Source: Pseudomonas cichorii
GTDB lineage: Bacteria; Pseudomonadota; Gammaproteobacteria; Pseudomonadales; Pseudomonadaceae
Direction of reading: 5' to 3'
NCBI RefSeq assembly: GCF_003700275.1
Contig: NZ_RBRE01000013.1
Span: forward strand, 1-64,000
DNA: 64,000 bases
Part shown: one piece after another, positions 36,623 through 45,890 of the stretch
Position numbering within the stretch: the stretch's first letter is position 1
Layout of the letters: each line of letters opens with the position of its first letter
Translations under genes and position numbers: made by a program
Notes under the pieces: model-generated
Seen by the model: only the letters and a program-made list of their open reading frames with translations
What the model was told of the DNA's origin: nothing
Databases searched by the model: none

Positions 36623-37917
36623 TGAATGCTTCTTCGACTGGCCGCAGCTGGATTGTCTCGGCCAACGGTCACCCTGATTTTCCCTTGCAGAACCTGCCGT
36701 TGGGCGTTTTCAGCCATGGCGATACCGGTCCACGTGGCGGTGTGGCGATTGGCGATCTGGTGTTCGACCTGCAGGCGGCGGTGCAGTCCGGCTTTTTTCA
36801 GGGCGCGGCACTTGAGGCCGCGCAAGTGGCCAGTCGCGAGCAACTGAATGATTTCTTCGCATTGGGCGCCACGCCACGCCAGACCTTGCGCCAAGCCTTG
36901 CTGGACCTGTTCGCCGAGGACAGCCCGCAGCGCAGCAGCCTGCAAGCCGCGAGCAATCTGCTGCTGCCCATGAATGAGTGCCGGATGCACATGCCGGCGC
37001 GGGTCGGGGATTACACCGATTTCTATGTCGGTATCCATCACGCGACCAATGTCGGCAAGTTGTTCCGTCCGGACAATCCCTTGTTGCCCAACTACAAGTA
37101 CGTGCCGATTGGTTATCACGGTCGGTCTTCCACGCTGTGCATTTCCGGTACGCCTGTCAGACGCCCCAATGGCCAGACTTTGGCGCCGGGTCAGGAAGTG
37201 CCTGAGTCAGGCCCCTGCAAACGGCTGGATTACGAGCTGGAAATGGGCGTCTGGATCGGGCCGGGCAATGAACAGGGGCAGGCAATCGGAATTGATCGGG
37301 CGGCTCGGCACATTGCCGGTTTCTGCCTGCTCAATGACTGGTCGGCGCGGGATATCCAGGCCTGGGAATATCAGCCGCTGGGGCCGTTCCTGTCCAAGAG
37401 CTTTGCCACGACGATTTCTGCCTGGGTGGTGAGCCCCGAGGCTCTGGCGCCGTTTCGCAGTGCCCAGCCGCCACGCCCCGAAGGCGATCCGCAACCGTTG
37501 CCTTATCTGTTCGATCAGGCGGACCAGAGCGCTGGTGCACTGGACATTGAGCTGGAGGTGCTGTTGCTGACCGCGCAGATGAAAGCCCGGGGTGTGGCGC
37601 CGCAGCGGCTGGCGCTGAGCAACACGCTTAACATGTACTGGACCGTGGCGCAGATGGTGGCGCATCACAGCGTCAATGGCTGCAAGCTGCAATCCGGCGA
37701 TCTGTTCGGCACCGGCACCTTGTCCGGTCCGCAGGCGGGGCAGTTCGGCAGCCTGCTGGAAATGACCGACGGCGGCAAGCAGTCAGTGAAGCTGCCCAAT
37801 GGCGAAGAGCGGCGCTTTCTGGAGCACGGTGACGAAGTGATCCTGCGCGCGCGCTGTCATCGCGAAGGGCAGGTGTCGATCGGCTTTGGCGAGTGCCGGG
37901 GCACTGTGCTGGGCTAA
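36622..37917 (+). CDS. fahA: Fumarylacetoacetase
   Basis: The 431-residue hydrolase splits fumarylacetoacetate to fumarate and acetoacetate. The catalytic and metal residues lie in RVGDYTDFYVGIHHATNVGK, RPDNPLLPNYKYVPIGYHGR, GPCKRLDYELEMGVWIGPGN and LNDWSARDIQAWEYQPLGPF. ATG 36622 shares a base with the hmgA stop (TGATG), so translation is coupled; the TTG at 36619 is not needed. Confidence 0.97.
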   Translation: MNASSTGRSWIVSANGHPDFPLQNLPLGVFSHGDTGPRGGVAIGDLVFDLQAAVQSGFFQGAALEAAQVASREQLNDFFALGATPRQTLRQALLDLFAEDSPQRSSLQAASNLLLPMNECRMHMPARVGDYTDFYVGIHHATNVGKLFRPDNPLLPNYKYVPIGYHGRSSTLCISGTPVRRPNGQTLAPGQEVPESGPCKRLDYELEMGVWIGPGNEQGQAIGIDRAARHIAGFCLLNDWSARDIQAWEYQPLGPFLSKSFATTISAWVVSPEALAPFRSAQPPRPEGDPQPLPYLFDQADQSAGALDIELEVLLLTAQMKARGVAPQRLALSNTLNMYWTVAQMVAHHSVNGCKLQSGDLFGTGTLSGPQAGQFGSLLEMTDGGKQSVKLPNGEERRFLEHGDEVILRARCHREGQVSIGFGECRGTVLG

Positions 37918-37932
37918 GCCTGTACCGATGTT

Positions 37933-38553
37933 TTATTGACCCGGCTTGATCTCATACCAGCCGAGAAACATGTCGAGTGTCGATTCGATCACTTCGTTCT
38001 GTTTCTCGGGGCTGAGGATATCGGCGTTGAGGGTCAATTGTGGCCAGAAAGCAAACGCCTTGAGCATGGCGTGCATCTGCGACGCTGCGAAGCCCGGCTC
38101 GATGGGCTTCAGGCGTCCATCCTTCTGGGCGGCGCGGATCCAGACGGAGAAGGTTTCCTCACGCTCATTGATACGCGCCATCCACGCCTGGGCGCGGTCC
38201 GGAGAGTGAATGGTTGCGCCGACCACTACCCGTGCCAGATCCAGAAAATTGCTGTCGCTCAGGGAATTCATCTTGTGCCGCAACAAGTCGCGCAGTTGTT
38301 CGCGCAGGCTGGTGTCGAGTCGGTAAGGCGCATCGGGCTGCGGTGCTGCGCAGGTCCACAGGCGTTGCAGGATTTCCGCGAAAAGCTCTTCCTTGCTGGG
38401 GAAGTGGTTATAGACCGTCCGTTTTGAAACCTCGGCCCGTGCGGCGATACGATCCATACTGGTGACTTCAAAACCGCGGTCCCGAAATTCGGCAATGGCA
38501 GCCAGGACAATGGCTTCGCGTTTCTGGTCAGTAAGGCGCATGGGGGCTTTCAT
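37933..38553 (-). CDS. TetR family transcriptional regulator
   Basis: The 206-residue protein has an N-terminal helix-turn-helix (about 10-55, FEVTSMDRIAARAEVSKRTVYNHFPSK) and a C-terminal domain like the TetR_C AefR group (DLARVVVGATIHSPD). It is divergent from the metallo-beta-lactamase-fold gene and a palindrome CTACAC-C-GTGTAG lies between them. Its stop is 15 bases from the fahA stop (convergent). Confidence 0.9.
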   Translation of the reverse strand: MKAPMRLTDQKREAIVLAAIAEFRDRGFEVTSMDRIAARAEVSKRTVYNHFPSKEELFAEILQRLWTCAAPQPDAPYRLDTSLREQLRDLLRHKMNSLSDSNFLDLARVVVGATIHSPDRAQAWMARINEREETFSVWIRAAQKDGRLKPIEPGFAASQMHAMLKAFAFWPQLTLNADILSPEKQNEVIESTLDMFLGWYEIKPGQ

Positions 38554-38583
38554 AGGTTCGCTTCAAACGGGCGTTTTGAGAAA

Positions 38584-38650
38584 ATTACACTCGGCAGTTT
38601 ACTTGTCGTGGGGAATCATGCAAGCTTAAAACTACACCGTGTAGTGTAAT
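38584..38650. promoter_or_regulatory. Probable TetR operator
   Basis: CTACAC-C-GTGTAG (38632-38644) overlaps AGTGTAAT; a half site ATTACAC lies at 38584-38590. Position and form suit the divergent TetR protein. Confidence 0.55.
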
Positions 38651-38750
38651 ACTCTGTTACATGTATTGCGCCTATTACCGTAGGGTGAGTTTCTGGCGTA
38701 AAACAGCAGCACTGCAGGAATCTCGACCTGTTCTCAGGAGGCAGTCAATC

Positions 38751-39851
38751 ATGGCCATGATAACCCCAAAAACCGATGTTTCCGCATTGCCGACCTTGTC
38801 TCGTCACGAGGGACGTTACCGCAATCACGCGCCGGTCAAGTCGCTGGGGTTTTTCCGCACCCTCGGGGTGTTCTGGAATGCCACGTTCAACAAGCCCAGA
38901 GAAACCCGGCCAGCCGGAGAGATTCCCGTTCAGAGCCTGTCGCGCCAGCAATTGCTGGCGGCCCCGGACAACACCGTGTTTCGCCTCGGGCATTCCACGG
39001 TGCTGCTCAAGTTGCACAACCAGTTCTGGCTGACCGATCCGGTCTTTGCCGAGCGCGCTTCGCCCGTGCAGTGGGCGGGGCCCAAGCGTTTTCATCAGCC
39101 ACCAATCAGTCTCGAAGACCTGCCGCCGCTCACGGCGGTGATTCTGTCGCACAACCATTACGATCATCTCGATCACATGACCATCAAGACGCTGATGGAC
39201 AAGACCAAGCATTTCCTGGCCCCGCTGGGCGTTGGCGATACCCTGATCGAGTGGGGCGTACCGGCGCACAAGGTTCGGCAACTGGATTGGTGGCAGTCAA
39301 CCGAAGTGGCAGGCGTGCAGTTTGTCGCCACGCCATCGCAACATTTTTCCGGGCGGACATTGCTCGACAGCAACCAGAGCCTGTGGGCGTCCTGGGTGAT
39401 TCTTGCCGATGAGCAGCGGATCTTCTTCAGTGGCGATTCGGGTTATTTCGACGGCTTCAAGACCATTGGCGAGCAATACGGGCCTTTCGACCTGACACTG
39501 ATGGAAACCGGTGCCTATAACGTCCAGTGGCCGGATGTGCACATGCAGCCGGAGCAAACGCTGCAGGCCCATCTCGATCTGCGCGGTCGCTGGCTGCTGC
39601 CGATCCACAACGGCACCTTCGACCTGGCGATGCATGCCTGGCACGAACCGTTCGACCGCATTCTGGCACTGGCCTGGGAACAGAATGTTTCCATTACCAC
39701 GCCGCAGATGGGCCAGCCGTTCTATCTGCAATATCCCAACCGTGGCGAAGCCTGGTGGCTGGAGGTGGATGAAATCCAGGAGTCGGTCGAACCTGCTGTT
39801 GCCCGGCATGAATCACAACCGTGCGTCGGCTGCCGTCGGCAGAATGCCTGA
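38751..39851 (+). CDS. MBL-fold metallo-hydrolase (RomA/NAPE-PLD-like)
   Basis: The 366-residue product starts at ATG 38751 with CAGGAGGC upstream. The metal motif is H134-N-H136-Y-D138-H139 (SHNHYDHLDH), with the later histidine in ATPSQHFSGR, aspartate in IFFSGDSGYF and a second LPIHNGTFDLAMH. This is the RomA/UlaG-like group related to N-acyl phospholipase D. The substrate is unknown, probably a lipid or lactone. It is divergent from a TetR regulator that likely controls it. Confidence 0.85.
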   Translation: MAMITPKTDVSALPTLSRHEGRYRNHAPVKSLGFFRTLGVFWNATFNKPRETRPAGEIPVQSLSRQQLLAAPDNTVFRLGHSTVLLKLHNQFWLTDPVFAERASPVQWAGPKRFHQPPISLEDLPPLTAVILSHNHYDHLDHMTIKTLMDKTKHFLAPLGVGDTLIEWGVPAHKVRQLDWWQSTEVAGVQFVATPSQHFSGRTLLDSNQSLWASWVILADEQRIFFSGDSGYFDGFKTIGEQYGPFDLTLMETGAYNVQWPDVHMQPEQTLQAHLDLRGRWLLPIHNGTFDLAMHAWHEPFDRILALAWEQNVSITTPQMGQPFYLQYPNRGEAWWLEVDEIQESVEPAVARHESQPCVGCRRQNA

Positions 39852-39957
39852 TGGATCGAGACTTGTTACGGCATGGGAAGAGGAGACGGTATAACGGTGT
39901 TTTGATGTTATCTTGCTAGTGCTAATGATCTTCCCGTCAGTGCCACGAGACGACTCG

Positions 39958-40893
39958 ATGCTCAACAGTAATGCCCTCAGAAAGCTCGACATGCAGGACC
40001 TGATGGTCTTTGCCTCGGTCTACGAGCAGCGCAATCTGACCCTGGTGTCGGAAGCCCTGCATGTAAGCCAGTCGACGGTCAGTTACTGTTTGAAGAAGTT
40101 GCGCAGCAACTTTGAAGACGACCTGTTCATCAGTACCCGCAACGGCATGCGTCCAACCCGCAAGGCCATTGCCATGCACAGCCATGTGCTGCAGGTCCTG
40201 GAAAAGATCAACCTGTGCCATGACGGCCTGCAACTGTTCAACCCGACCAGCCGCCAGACAACCTTCACCGTCTGCGCTCCCGAGTATTTCGAGCTGCTGG
40301 TCTTGCCGCACCTGATGCGCGATTTCATCGCCGGCGGATTTACCGTGACCGTCAACGTCCAGAAACTCGACAAGGATTTGCCTGTCCAGGCCTTGAACGA
40401 AGGCCAGTTCGATCTGGCGCTGTGTTTCGGGCCGGGTTTTCATCGTATTCCCGACAGTCTGGTCAGCCAGGTTCTGCTGGAAGACGATCTGGTCTGCGTG
40501 ATGGACGCACAATTCGCACCGCTCTGTGCCAGCATCGATATCGAAACGTTCACCCGGCGCTCACATGTCTATCCGACGCCCTGGACGTCCGACACCAACA
40601 TGGTGGATGGCTGGCTGCAACGCCAGGGCCGCGAACGACACATCGTCACCCGCGCCAACAGCTACCGTGCGGCGCTGCAAATGCTTGAGGGGACCGATTT
40701 CATTCTGGTCCTGCCACGCCGTATCCAGACCTTGCTGGCCAACGAACCCTGGGCCGCTGTATTTGAACTACCGCCCGATCTGCCGGGCTTTACCCTGGAC
40801 ATGGCCTGGAGCCGACACGCCGATGAAGATGAAGCCAGTGGCTGGTTTCGCGAGCAGGTAGTAAAGGTCTGCGCGGAACAGGGCCTGCTCTGA
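39958..40893 (+). CDS. LysR family transcriptional regulator
   Basis: The 311-residue protein has a LysR helix-turn-helix (about 12-70, LVSEALHVSQSTVSYCLKKL) and a complete effector domain. The start is ATG 39958; an upstream reading from 39913 has no ribosome site. The HTH form (DLFISTRNGMRPT) places it with the NodD/SyrM-like branch. No target is adjacent on the other strand. Confidence 0.9.
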   Translation: MLNSNALRKLDMQDLMVFASVYEQRNLTLVSEALHVSQSTVSYCLKKLRSNFEDDLFISTRNGMRPTRKAIAMHSHVLQVLEKINLCHDGLQLFNPTSRQTTFTVCAPEYFELLVLPHLMRDFIAGGFTVTVNVQKLDKDLPVQALNEGQFDLALCFGPGFHRIPDSLVSQVLLEDDLVCVMDAQFAPLCASIDIETFTRRSHVYPTPWTSDTNMVDGWLQRQGRERHIVTRANSYRAALQMLEGTDFILVLPRRIQTLLANEPWAAVFELPPDLPGFTLDMAWSRHADEDEASGWFREQVVKVCAEQGLL

Positions 40894-40974
40894 ACCGCAG
40901 AATACGTGGACTCTGAGATTGCGTATCAGTAGCATTGCGCGCTCTTTATTCCGCGCATCTCTCAAGGACGTTTC

Positions 40975-41748
40975 ATGTCGGTCATTCACGTTGATCCGAG
41001 CAAGGCCGCAGTGCTGCTGGGGCTGCTTGCCCTTGGCGGCTGCCAATCACCCGCGGTGGTCAAACCGACGCCCGAACAGATCAACAAGCTCGAAGAGTTT
41101 TCCATCGGCTTCAGAGTCGCGCTGGCTAGCAATGCCCGGGTGATCCGCAGCGAACTCCTCGATGGCCAGGTGAAACTGAGGGTAAAAATCAATCGTCGCA
41201 ACGAAGTGGTTTTCTGCGAGGCGGAACCTTACTCCGCGGCCATCGTGCCTCCTGCGCCTCTCGACCCACGACTTTCAGCCGTCGCCAGCGAAGCCTGCTG
41301 GAACACCCTGTTCCCCATTGTGCCAAGCGATGTCTTCGATGCCGACGGCACGGCAGAAATCGTCGCTCCGCTGATCTTCTCGTCCGATGAAGACACCGAA
41401 GAGCTCAAGCTCAAACGCATGGGCAGGGTCACGCGCTATGCGCAGAGCCGCTTCTTCTGGGAACAGACCCTGCGCAATCAACCCGCGTCCAGCATCGGCT
41501 ATGCCGATTTCCGCTATGTCGCCGATGCCAAAGGCCAGGTGCAGGGCTGTCTGGTCAACCTGCGACCCAGCCCCCAGCGCCCCGATGCATTCAAGCTCGA
41601 TGGCGACTTGCAGGCCAGGCTGAGCGCGCAATGCAAGCAGATGAACCTGCGTCAACTGCCCGGTTTCACGCTTGATCCGCACGGCGTTGCCGAAGGGACT
41701 GTCCGGGTTGAATACATGCCATGGAAGGGCGGGCCGCAGCCGCTTTGA
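40975..41748 (+). CDS. Putative lipoprotein, unknown
   Basis: The 257-residue product has a short N terminus, a hydrophobic stretch and a lipobox LGGC with C23. The mature protein has paired cysteines in the second half (for example VVFCEAEPYSA, SEACWNTLFPIV and QGCLVNLRP) and no domain I recognise; repeat-like halves with conserved cysteines suggest a TonB-C-like fold, but this is only an impression. It follows the LysR gene by 80 bases on the same strand. Confidence 0.72.
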   Translation: MSVIHVDPSKAAVLLGLLALGGCQSPAVVKPTPEQINKLEEFSIGFRVALASNARVIRSELLDGQVKLRVKINRRNEVVFCEAEPYSAAIVPPAPLDPRLSAVASEACWNTLFPIVPSDVFDADGTAEIVAPLIFSSDEDTEELKLKRMGRVTRYAQSRFFWEQTLRNQPASSIGYADFRYVADAKGQVQGCLVNLRPSPQRPDAFKLDGDLQARLSAQCKQMNLRQLPGFTLDPHGVAEGTVRVEYMPWKGGPQPL

Positions 41749-41828
41749 TTCATGCAACGCCAGAGTGCTTCATTCAGCCAAGCGGCTGAGAAAGTCAAAC
41801 GACAGGATAAAACCGAGTATTTACAGTT

Positions 41829-42596
41829 ATGGATAATCCGAAAAATTTCCTGGATACCCAAATCCTGATTGCGGCCATTCAGAATGCCGAGAGTGTTGAT
41901 ATAGAGCGTGCGCGAGTTGCGTCGATTGTGGCCTCAGAGTTTCTTGGTGCCGTAAGCCCGGACCCCGTCAGTGCGAATTACTATGTTCCCCTGGTTTCTC
42001 AGCGCCACGCCATCATGAATATTCCGAACAGACCTTTGCGCCGAGATCATGCATTTTCAAAGATGAGCACTGACTGGGTAAAAATGGAGTTCGGAGGCGT
42101 TCATCCTCCGATCATACATTTTGGAAATTATGCGATGTCGGAAATCATAAATAATAAGTCGTCGGAGCTTTTCAATAGCGTCATATCTCACTTGCCCAAG
42201 GAAAAGCGAAAAACACTGAAGAGAAAATTCAGCTTCCTTCTGGAGCGCGAAATCGAATGTGTCCCGCTTAGCAGTGAAGCCATAGAGAAAGCTCAGGGTT
42301 TGCTGGCCTCGCTGAAGGAGCAAAACTCGCTGAAGAATAACTTCAGAAATAGCTGGAACGACTTGTTGATAGCGGCTATTGCCATTGAAAATTCAGGAAC
42401 GCTGCATACGCATGACAACCTGCTTGCGCGCCAGATTGCCGAGTACATGGAAGCATCAATTGTAGAAAAAGAAAGCTTTCTGTCGGTGGATTACTCTGTG
42501 AAAGAAGAGGTTTTCAAGAAGAATAATCAGGAAAGTAAGGGGTATGTTAATCGAGGATGGCAGGTAGAGTTTAGTAAGCAATCTCGCAGAGAGTGA
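41829..42596 (+). CDS. Orphan PIN-domain protein, putative ribonuclease
   Basis: The 255-residue product has the PIN acidic set: D9 in FLDTQILIAA, E37 in VASIVASEFLG, D178 in NSWNDLLIAAIAI and D196 in LHTHDNLLA. PIN proteins are magnesium-dependent RNases, often toxins of VapBC systems. Here no antitoxin-like small gene lies upstream (80 noncoding bases) or downstream. The length is well above a VapC (about 130), with an inserted central region and a charged C-terminal tail. Base composition is more AT-rich than the neighbours, suggesting acquisition. Confidence 0.72.
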   Translation: MDNPKNFLDTQILIAAIQNAESVDIERARVASIVASEFLGAVSPDPVSANYYVPLVSQRHAIMNIPNRPLRRDHAFSKMSTDWVKMEFGGVHPPIIHFGNYAMSEIINNKSSELFNSVISHLPKEKRKTLKRKFSFLLEREIECVPLSSEAIEKAQGLLASLKEQNSLKNNFRNSWNDLLIAAIAIENSGTLHTHDNLLARQIAEYMEASIVEKESFLSVDYSVKEEVFKKNNQESKGYVNRGWQVEFSKQSRRE

Positions 42597-42715
42597 ATTT
42601 GCTCCTCAGGGTGATGTAGAAGAGCTTCACCCCAAGAAACGTCAGGGACGTTGATCAGTCTCGAACGTTGTCCAGACTTGAGTTTTAGTGCATTGAATAT
42701 TTCCGTGCTTTTTTG

Positions 42716-43636
42716 TCAAGCGATGAGGTTAGCGCGCAAGAGATCCACCAGTTCTCGCAGACCTGGTGGCATCTGCCGTCGCCCCGGGTAATAAAGGTAG
42801 AAGGCGGGTTCGACAGGAGCCCAGTCCGGGAGCACTATCTGCAGTTCTCCGCGGGCAATGTGCGAACGCACCCGTTCTTCAAGGCAATAGGTGATTCCCC
42901 GGTCAGCCAGCGCCATTTCAATCCCGAACGTGGTCTCGTTCACGCATAACTGTCCGGGAACGTCGATGGCTTGATGGTCGCCATCCTTCTCAAAGTCCCA
43001 GCGGTAGATGACGCCGTTTCCCGTCCGAATCCGGATGCAGTTGTGGTGCTTGAGGTCCTCGGGAACCAGGATCCGAGCGTTTGCGTTCAGGTATTTCGGT
43101 GAAGCCACTGCCACCCAGCGTAATTCTTCACTCAGCCGTACGGCGATGAAATCCTCTGGAATGGTGTCACCAAAGCGGATCCCCGCATCGAAGCCTGCCG
43201 AGACGATGTCGACCATCCTGTCATCGACTGCGACTTCTACAGACACCTCAGGGTAGGCCTCCAGAAAAGGCGGAAGTAACTTCGTGAACAGTAACCGTGC
43301 GCCATCACTCAAGACGTTGAGGCGAAGTCTGCCGGAAGGCCGGTCCCGGTGTCGGTCAAGCGCCGCCAGCGCGCCGCTGATCTCGGTAAAACCCACGGTT
43401 AGTCTTTTCGCGAGGGCAGCGCCAGCGTCTGTTGGCGAGACAGTCCTGCTGGTGCGATTCAGGAGCCTCACTCCAAGTCGGCTTTCCAGATTACGGATGG
43501 CGTGGCTGAGGGCAGAGGTGGTGATACCGAGTTCCACAGCTGCATGGGTAAAGCTGCGCATTCTTTCGACGGCGAGAAAGGAGTTCAGGTCGGCGAGGTC
43601 TGCTCGAGAAAGCCGCGTGGTAGGCAATACAGGCAT
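42716..43636 (-). CDS. LysR family regulator, divergent from MPE-SDR-MFS operon
   Basis: The 306-residue protein has the LysR helix-turn-helix (about 15-72, RSFTHAAVELGITTSALSHA) and a CrgA/DhcR-like effector domain with RLRLNVLSDGARLLF and SVEVAVDDRMVDIVSAGFDAG. It is transcribed away from the 43764-47111 operon with a short gap, the classical arrangement for regulating it. Confidence 0.92.
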   Translation of the reverse strand: MPVLPTTRLSRADLADLNSFLAVERMRSFTHAAVELGITTSALSHAIRNLESRLGVRLLNRTSRTVSPTDAGAALAKRLTVGFTEISGALAALDRHRDRPSGRLRLNVLSDGARLLFTKLLPPFLEAYPEVSVEVAVDDRMVDIVSAGFDAGIRFGDTIPEDFIAVRLSEELRWVAVASPKYLNANARILVPEDLKHHNCIRIRTGNGVIYRWDFEKDGDHQAIDVPGQLCVNETTFGIEMALADRGITYCLEERVRSHIARGELQIVLPDWAPVEPAFYLYYPGRRQMPPGLRELVDLLRANLIA

Positions 43637-43763
43637 GACGTATCCAGGGTTGAGCTGAATTCAATAGCTGATGCAATCTCGCTAATCAATAGCGTGATTG
43701 ATCTCCTGTACTATTAATTTCATTCAACCATCACAACGTCAACCCACTCGCGGTGTTTTAATT

Positions 43764-44924
43764 GTGTTTCATATTTATCTGACCCTTGCCTACCTGTACG
43801 TCCTTTGCCGCTTCTTGATTCCGCTGCCTGTCGCCCTTGGGTGGCGGGTGTTGCTGGCCGTGGCGCTGTTCGTCATCTCCAAGTACCACCTCATTCTTAT
43901 CGCTATCTACGGAACGATGTTTTCCCCAGAGGTGCCTCGAGCCTGTGTATTGATCGCTGGCTGGCTGTTCTGTGCCTTTGTACTGATATTGGTGTTCACG
44001 CTGTTGAGCGACCTGCTGTGCGCTGCCGTTGCGATCAGGCGCAAAGTTTCGATGAAAGAGGTTGCGGGTGGACGATTGCGCACTGCTATCGCAACTGCGG
44101 CGCTGCTGCTGTCGGCCGTGGGTGTCTATCAGGCGGTGCAGTTGCCTGGCGTTCGGCGTATCGACGTAACGGTCGAGAATCTGCCCCGGTCACTCGATGG
44201 CTTGCGCATAGTCCAGTTGACTGACTTGCATATCAGCCGCCTGTTCCAGGCTGACTGGGTAGAGGGCGTCGTATCCCGCGCCAATGCACTTGATGCCGAT
44301 GCGATTCTGATTACCGGTGATCTCATAGACGGCACCGTCGAGGCCCGGAAGAAAGACGTCGCGCCACTGAGCAAACTGACTGCTCCCCTGGGGGTGATCG
44401 CCATCCCCGGGAACCACGAATATTACTTCGATGCCGATCAATGGACCGCCGAGTTCGAGCGTCTGGGAATGCGCGTTCTGGTCAATGAGCACGTCATTCT
44501 TCGCAAAGGTGCAGACCAGTTGGTGATCGCAGGCGTGACCGACGAGGCCGCTCCAGCTTTTGGCCATAAAGGCCCGGACCTGGCTCAAGCGCTTGCCGGC
44601 GTCCCGGACGATGCACCCACGATTCTGCTGAAACATCGTCCTGTTGGTGCACCGGACTCGGCGGCTGCCGGTGTCGGATTGCAACTGTCTGGGCACACCC
44701 ATGGAGGCATGATCAGCGGTCTTGATCTTGTGGCTCGCTACGCCAATCAGGGTTTTGTTTCCGGCAGTTATGAGGTCGGCAAGATGAAGCTCTATGTCAG
44801 CAACGGCACTGGGTTATGGAATGGCTTCCCAATCCGCCTCGGTGTCCCCGCGGAAATTACCGAGATTGTCCTGCGTGCCAATCCGAGTCTTGACGCATAT
44901 ACAGCCAGGAGAACATTCCTATGA
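43764..44924 (+). CDS. Membrane metallophosphoesterase
   Basis: The product from GTG 43764 (386 residues; a TTG at 43698 is an alternative) has about four N-terminal transmembrane segments (about 1-130) and a C-terminal calcineurin-type phosphoesterase: QLTDLHIS (DxH), ITGDLIDG (GDxxD), IPGNHEYYF (GNHE), LLKHRP and LSGHTHGG (GHxH). This is the YkuE/UDP-diacylglucosamine hydrolase-like group that acts at the membrane on lipid or nucleotide phosphodiesters. No strong ribosome site is seen. The stop overlaps the next start by four bases. Confidence 0.85.
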   Translation: MFHIYLTLAYLYVLCRFLIPLPVALGWRVLLAVALFVISKYHLILIAIYGTMFSPEVPRACVLIAGWLFCAFVLILVFTLLSDLLCAAVAIRRKVSMKEVAGGRLRTAIATAALLLSAVGVYQAVQLPGVRRIDVTVENLPRSLDGLRIVQLTDLHISRLFQADWVEGVVSRANALDADAILITGDLIDGTVEARKKDVAPLSKLTAPLGVIAIPGNHEYYFDADQWTAEFERLGMRVLVNEHVILRKGADQLVIAGVTDEAAPAFGHKGPDLAQALAGVPDDAPTILLKHRPVGAPDSAAAGVGLQLSGHTHGGMISGLDLVARYANQGFVSGSYEVGKMKLYVSNGTGLWNGFPIRLGVPAEITEIVLRANPSLDAYTARRTFL

Positions 44925-45781
44925 ATCATCCAGCCATTCGTAAAGGTGGCGTTGCGGTCATTACCGGAGCGGCAGTTGGAATTGGTTACGCAATCGCACG
45001 GCGAGTCGCCAGCGAGGGTATGAACGTCGTTCTTTTTGATCGCGACTCCGCTGCACTGGACGCAGCAGCCAAGATTCTTGGCAACGAATTTCCTGGCGTG
45101 AAACTGCTCGCGATCAAGGGCGATGTCACGTCCGAACGCGATCTTCACCAACTTTATGAGAAGTCCTGTGAGTTCGGTGAGGTATCCCTGTTGGTGAACA
45201 ACGCAGCCATCATCCAGGGCGCGGGTCCATGGGATGGCATGTCCAAATGGCGGACACTGATGGACATCAATTTCTGGAGCGTATTGATGCTTCAGCAACT
45301 GTTTGTGGAAACAATGTTTTCCCAGGGCGGTGCCGCCGCCATCGTCAACCTGGGCTCGAAGGAAGGCATCACGACTCGTCCTGGAAACGCGGCGTACTCG
45401 CTGTCCAAGACAGCGGTCAAAGTCCTCACTGAACAGTTGGCCCATGAGCTGCGGGAAAAGGTGGGCGATCGTATTTCAGCGCACCTGCTGATTCCCGGAT
45501 ACACGTTCACGCCCATGAACTTCCCTGGCATGACCCGCGATACCCGCAAGCCGGACAGCCCATGGACTGCCGATCAAGTCGCAGATCGTCTGATCGAGAA
45601 AATGGCCGAGGGCGACTTTTACATTTTCTGCGAAGACAACGAAGCCAGCTGGGAACTGGATCAGCGCCGCATGCAATGGGCGGCGGACGACATGATTGAA
45701 AATCGCCCGGCGCTTTCTCGCTGGCACAAGGACTACGCCAAGCAGTTCACGGCTTACATCGCAGATCTCGCCGACAAGTAG
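44921..45781 (+). CDS. Short-chain dehydrogenase/reductase
   Basis: The 286-residue Rossmann protein has the cofactor loop TGAAVGIGYAIA, DRDSAALDAAA (acidic end, NAD preference possible), NNAAI, serine in NLGSKEG and the Y-x3-K pair in AYSLSKTAVK. Its substrate is unknown. The ATGA overlap couples it to the phosphoesterase gene. Confidence 0.9.
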   Translation: MNHPAIRKGGVAVITGAAVGIGYAIARRVASEGMNVVLFDRDSAALDAAAKILGNEFPGVKLLAIKGDVTSERDLHQLYEKSCEFGEVSLLVNNAAIIQGAGPWDGMSKWRTLMDINFWSVLMLQQLFVETMFSQGGAAAIVNLGSKEGITTRPGNAAYSLSKTAVKVLTEQLAHELREKVGDRISAHLLIPGYTFTPMNFPGMTRDTRKPDSPWTADQVADRLIEKMAEGDFYIFCEDNEASWELDQRRMQWAADDMIENRPALSRWHKDYAKQFTAYIADLADK

Positions 45782-45890
45782 GCGTATATGCCGGCTGTAT
45801 AAGCCATCAATGGCACCTCCGTTCGGCAGGTGCCATCTCTCTTCATATTCAAAGGGTGCCCACGGTACCGCTTCATCGGAGGCATCGCTG

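Noticed and set aside
41749..41828. Antitoxin gene upstream of the PIN protein
   Set aside because: Only about 80 bases are available and no open frame of useful length was found.
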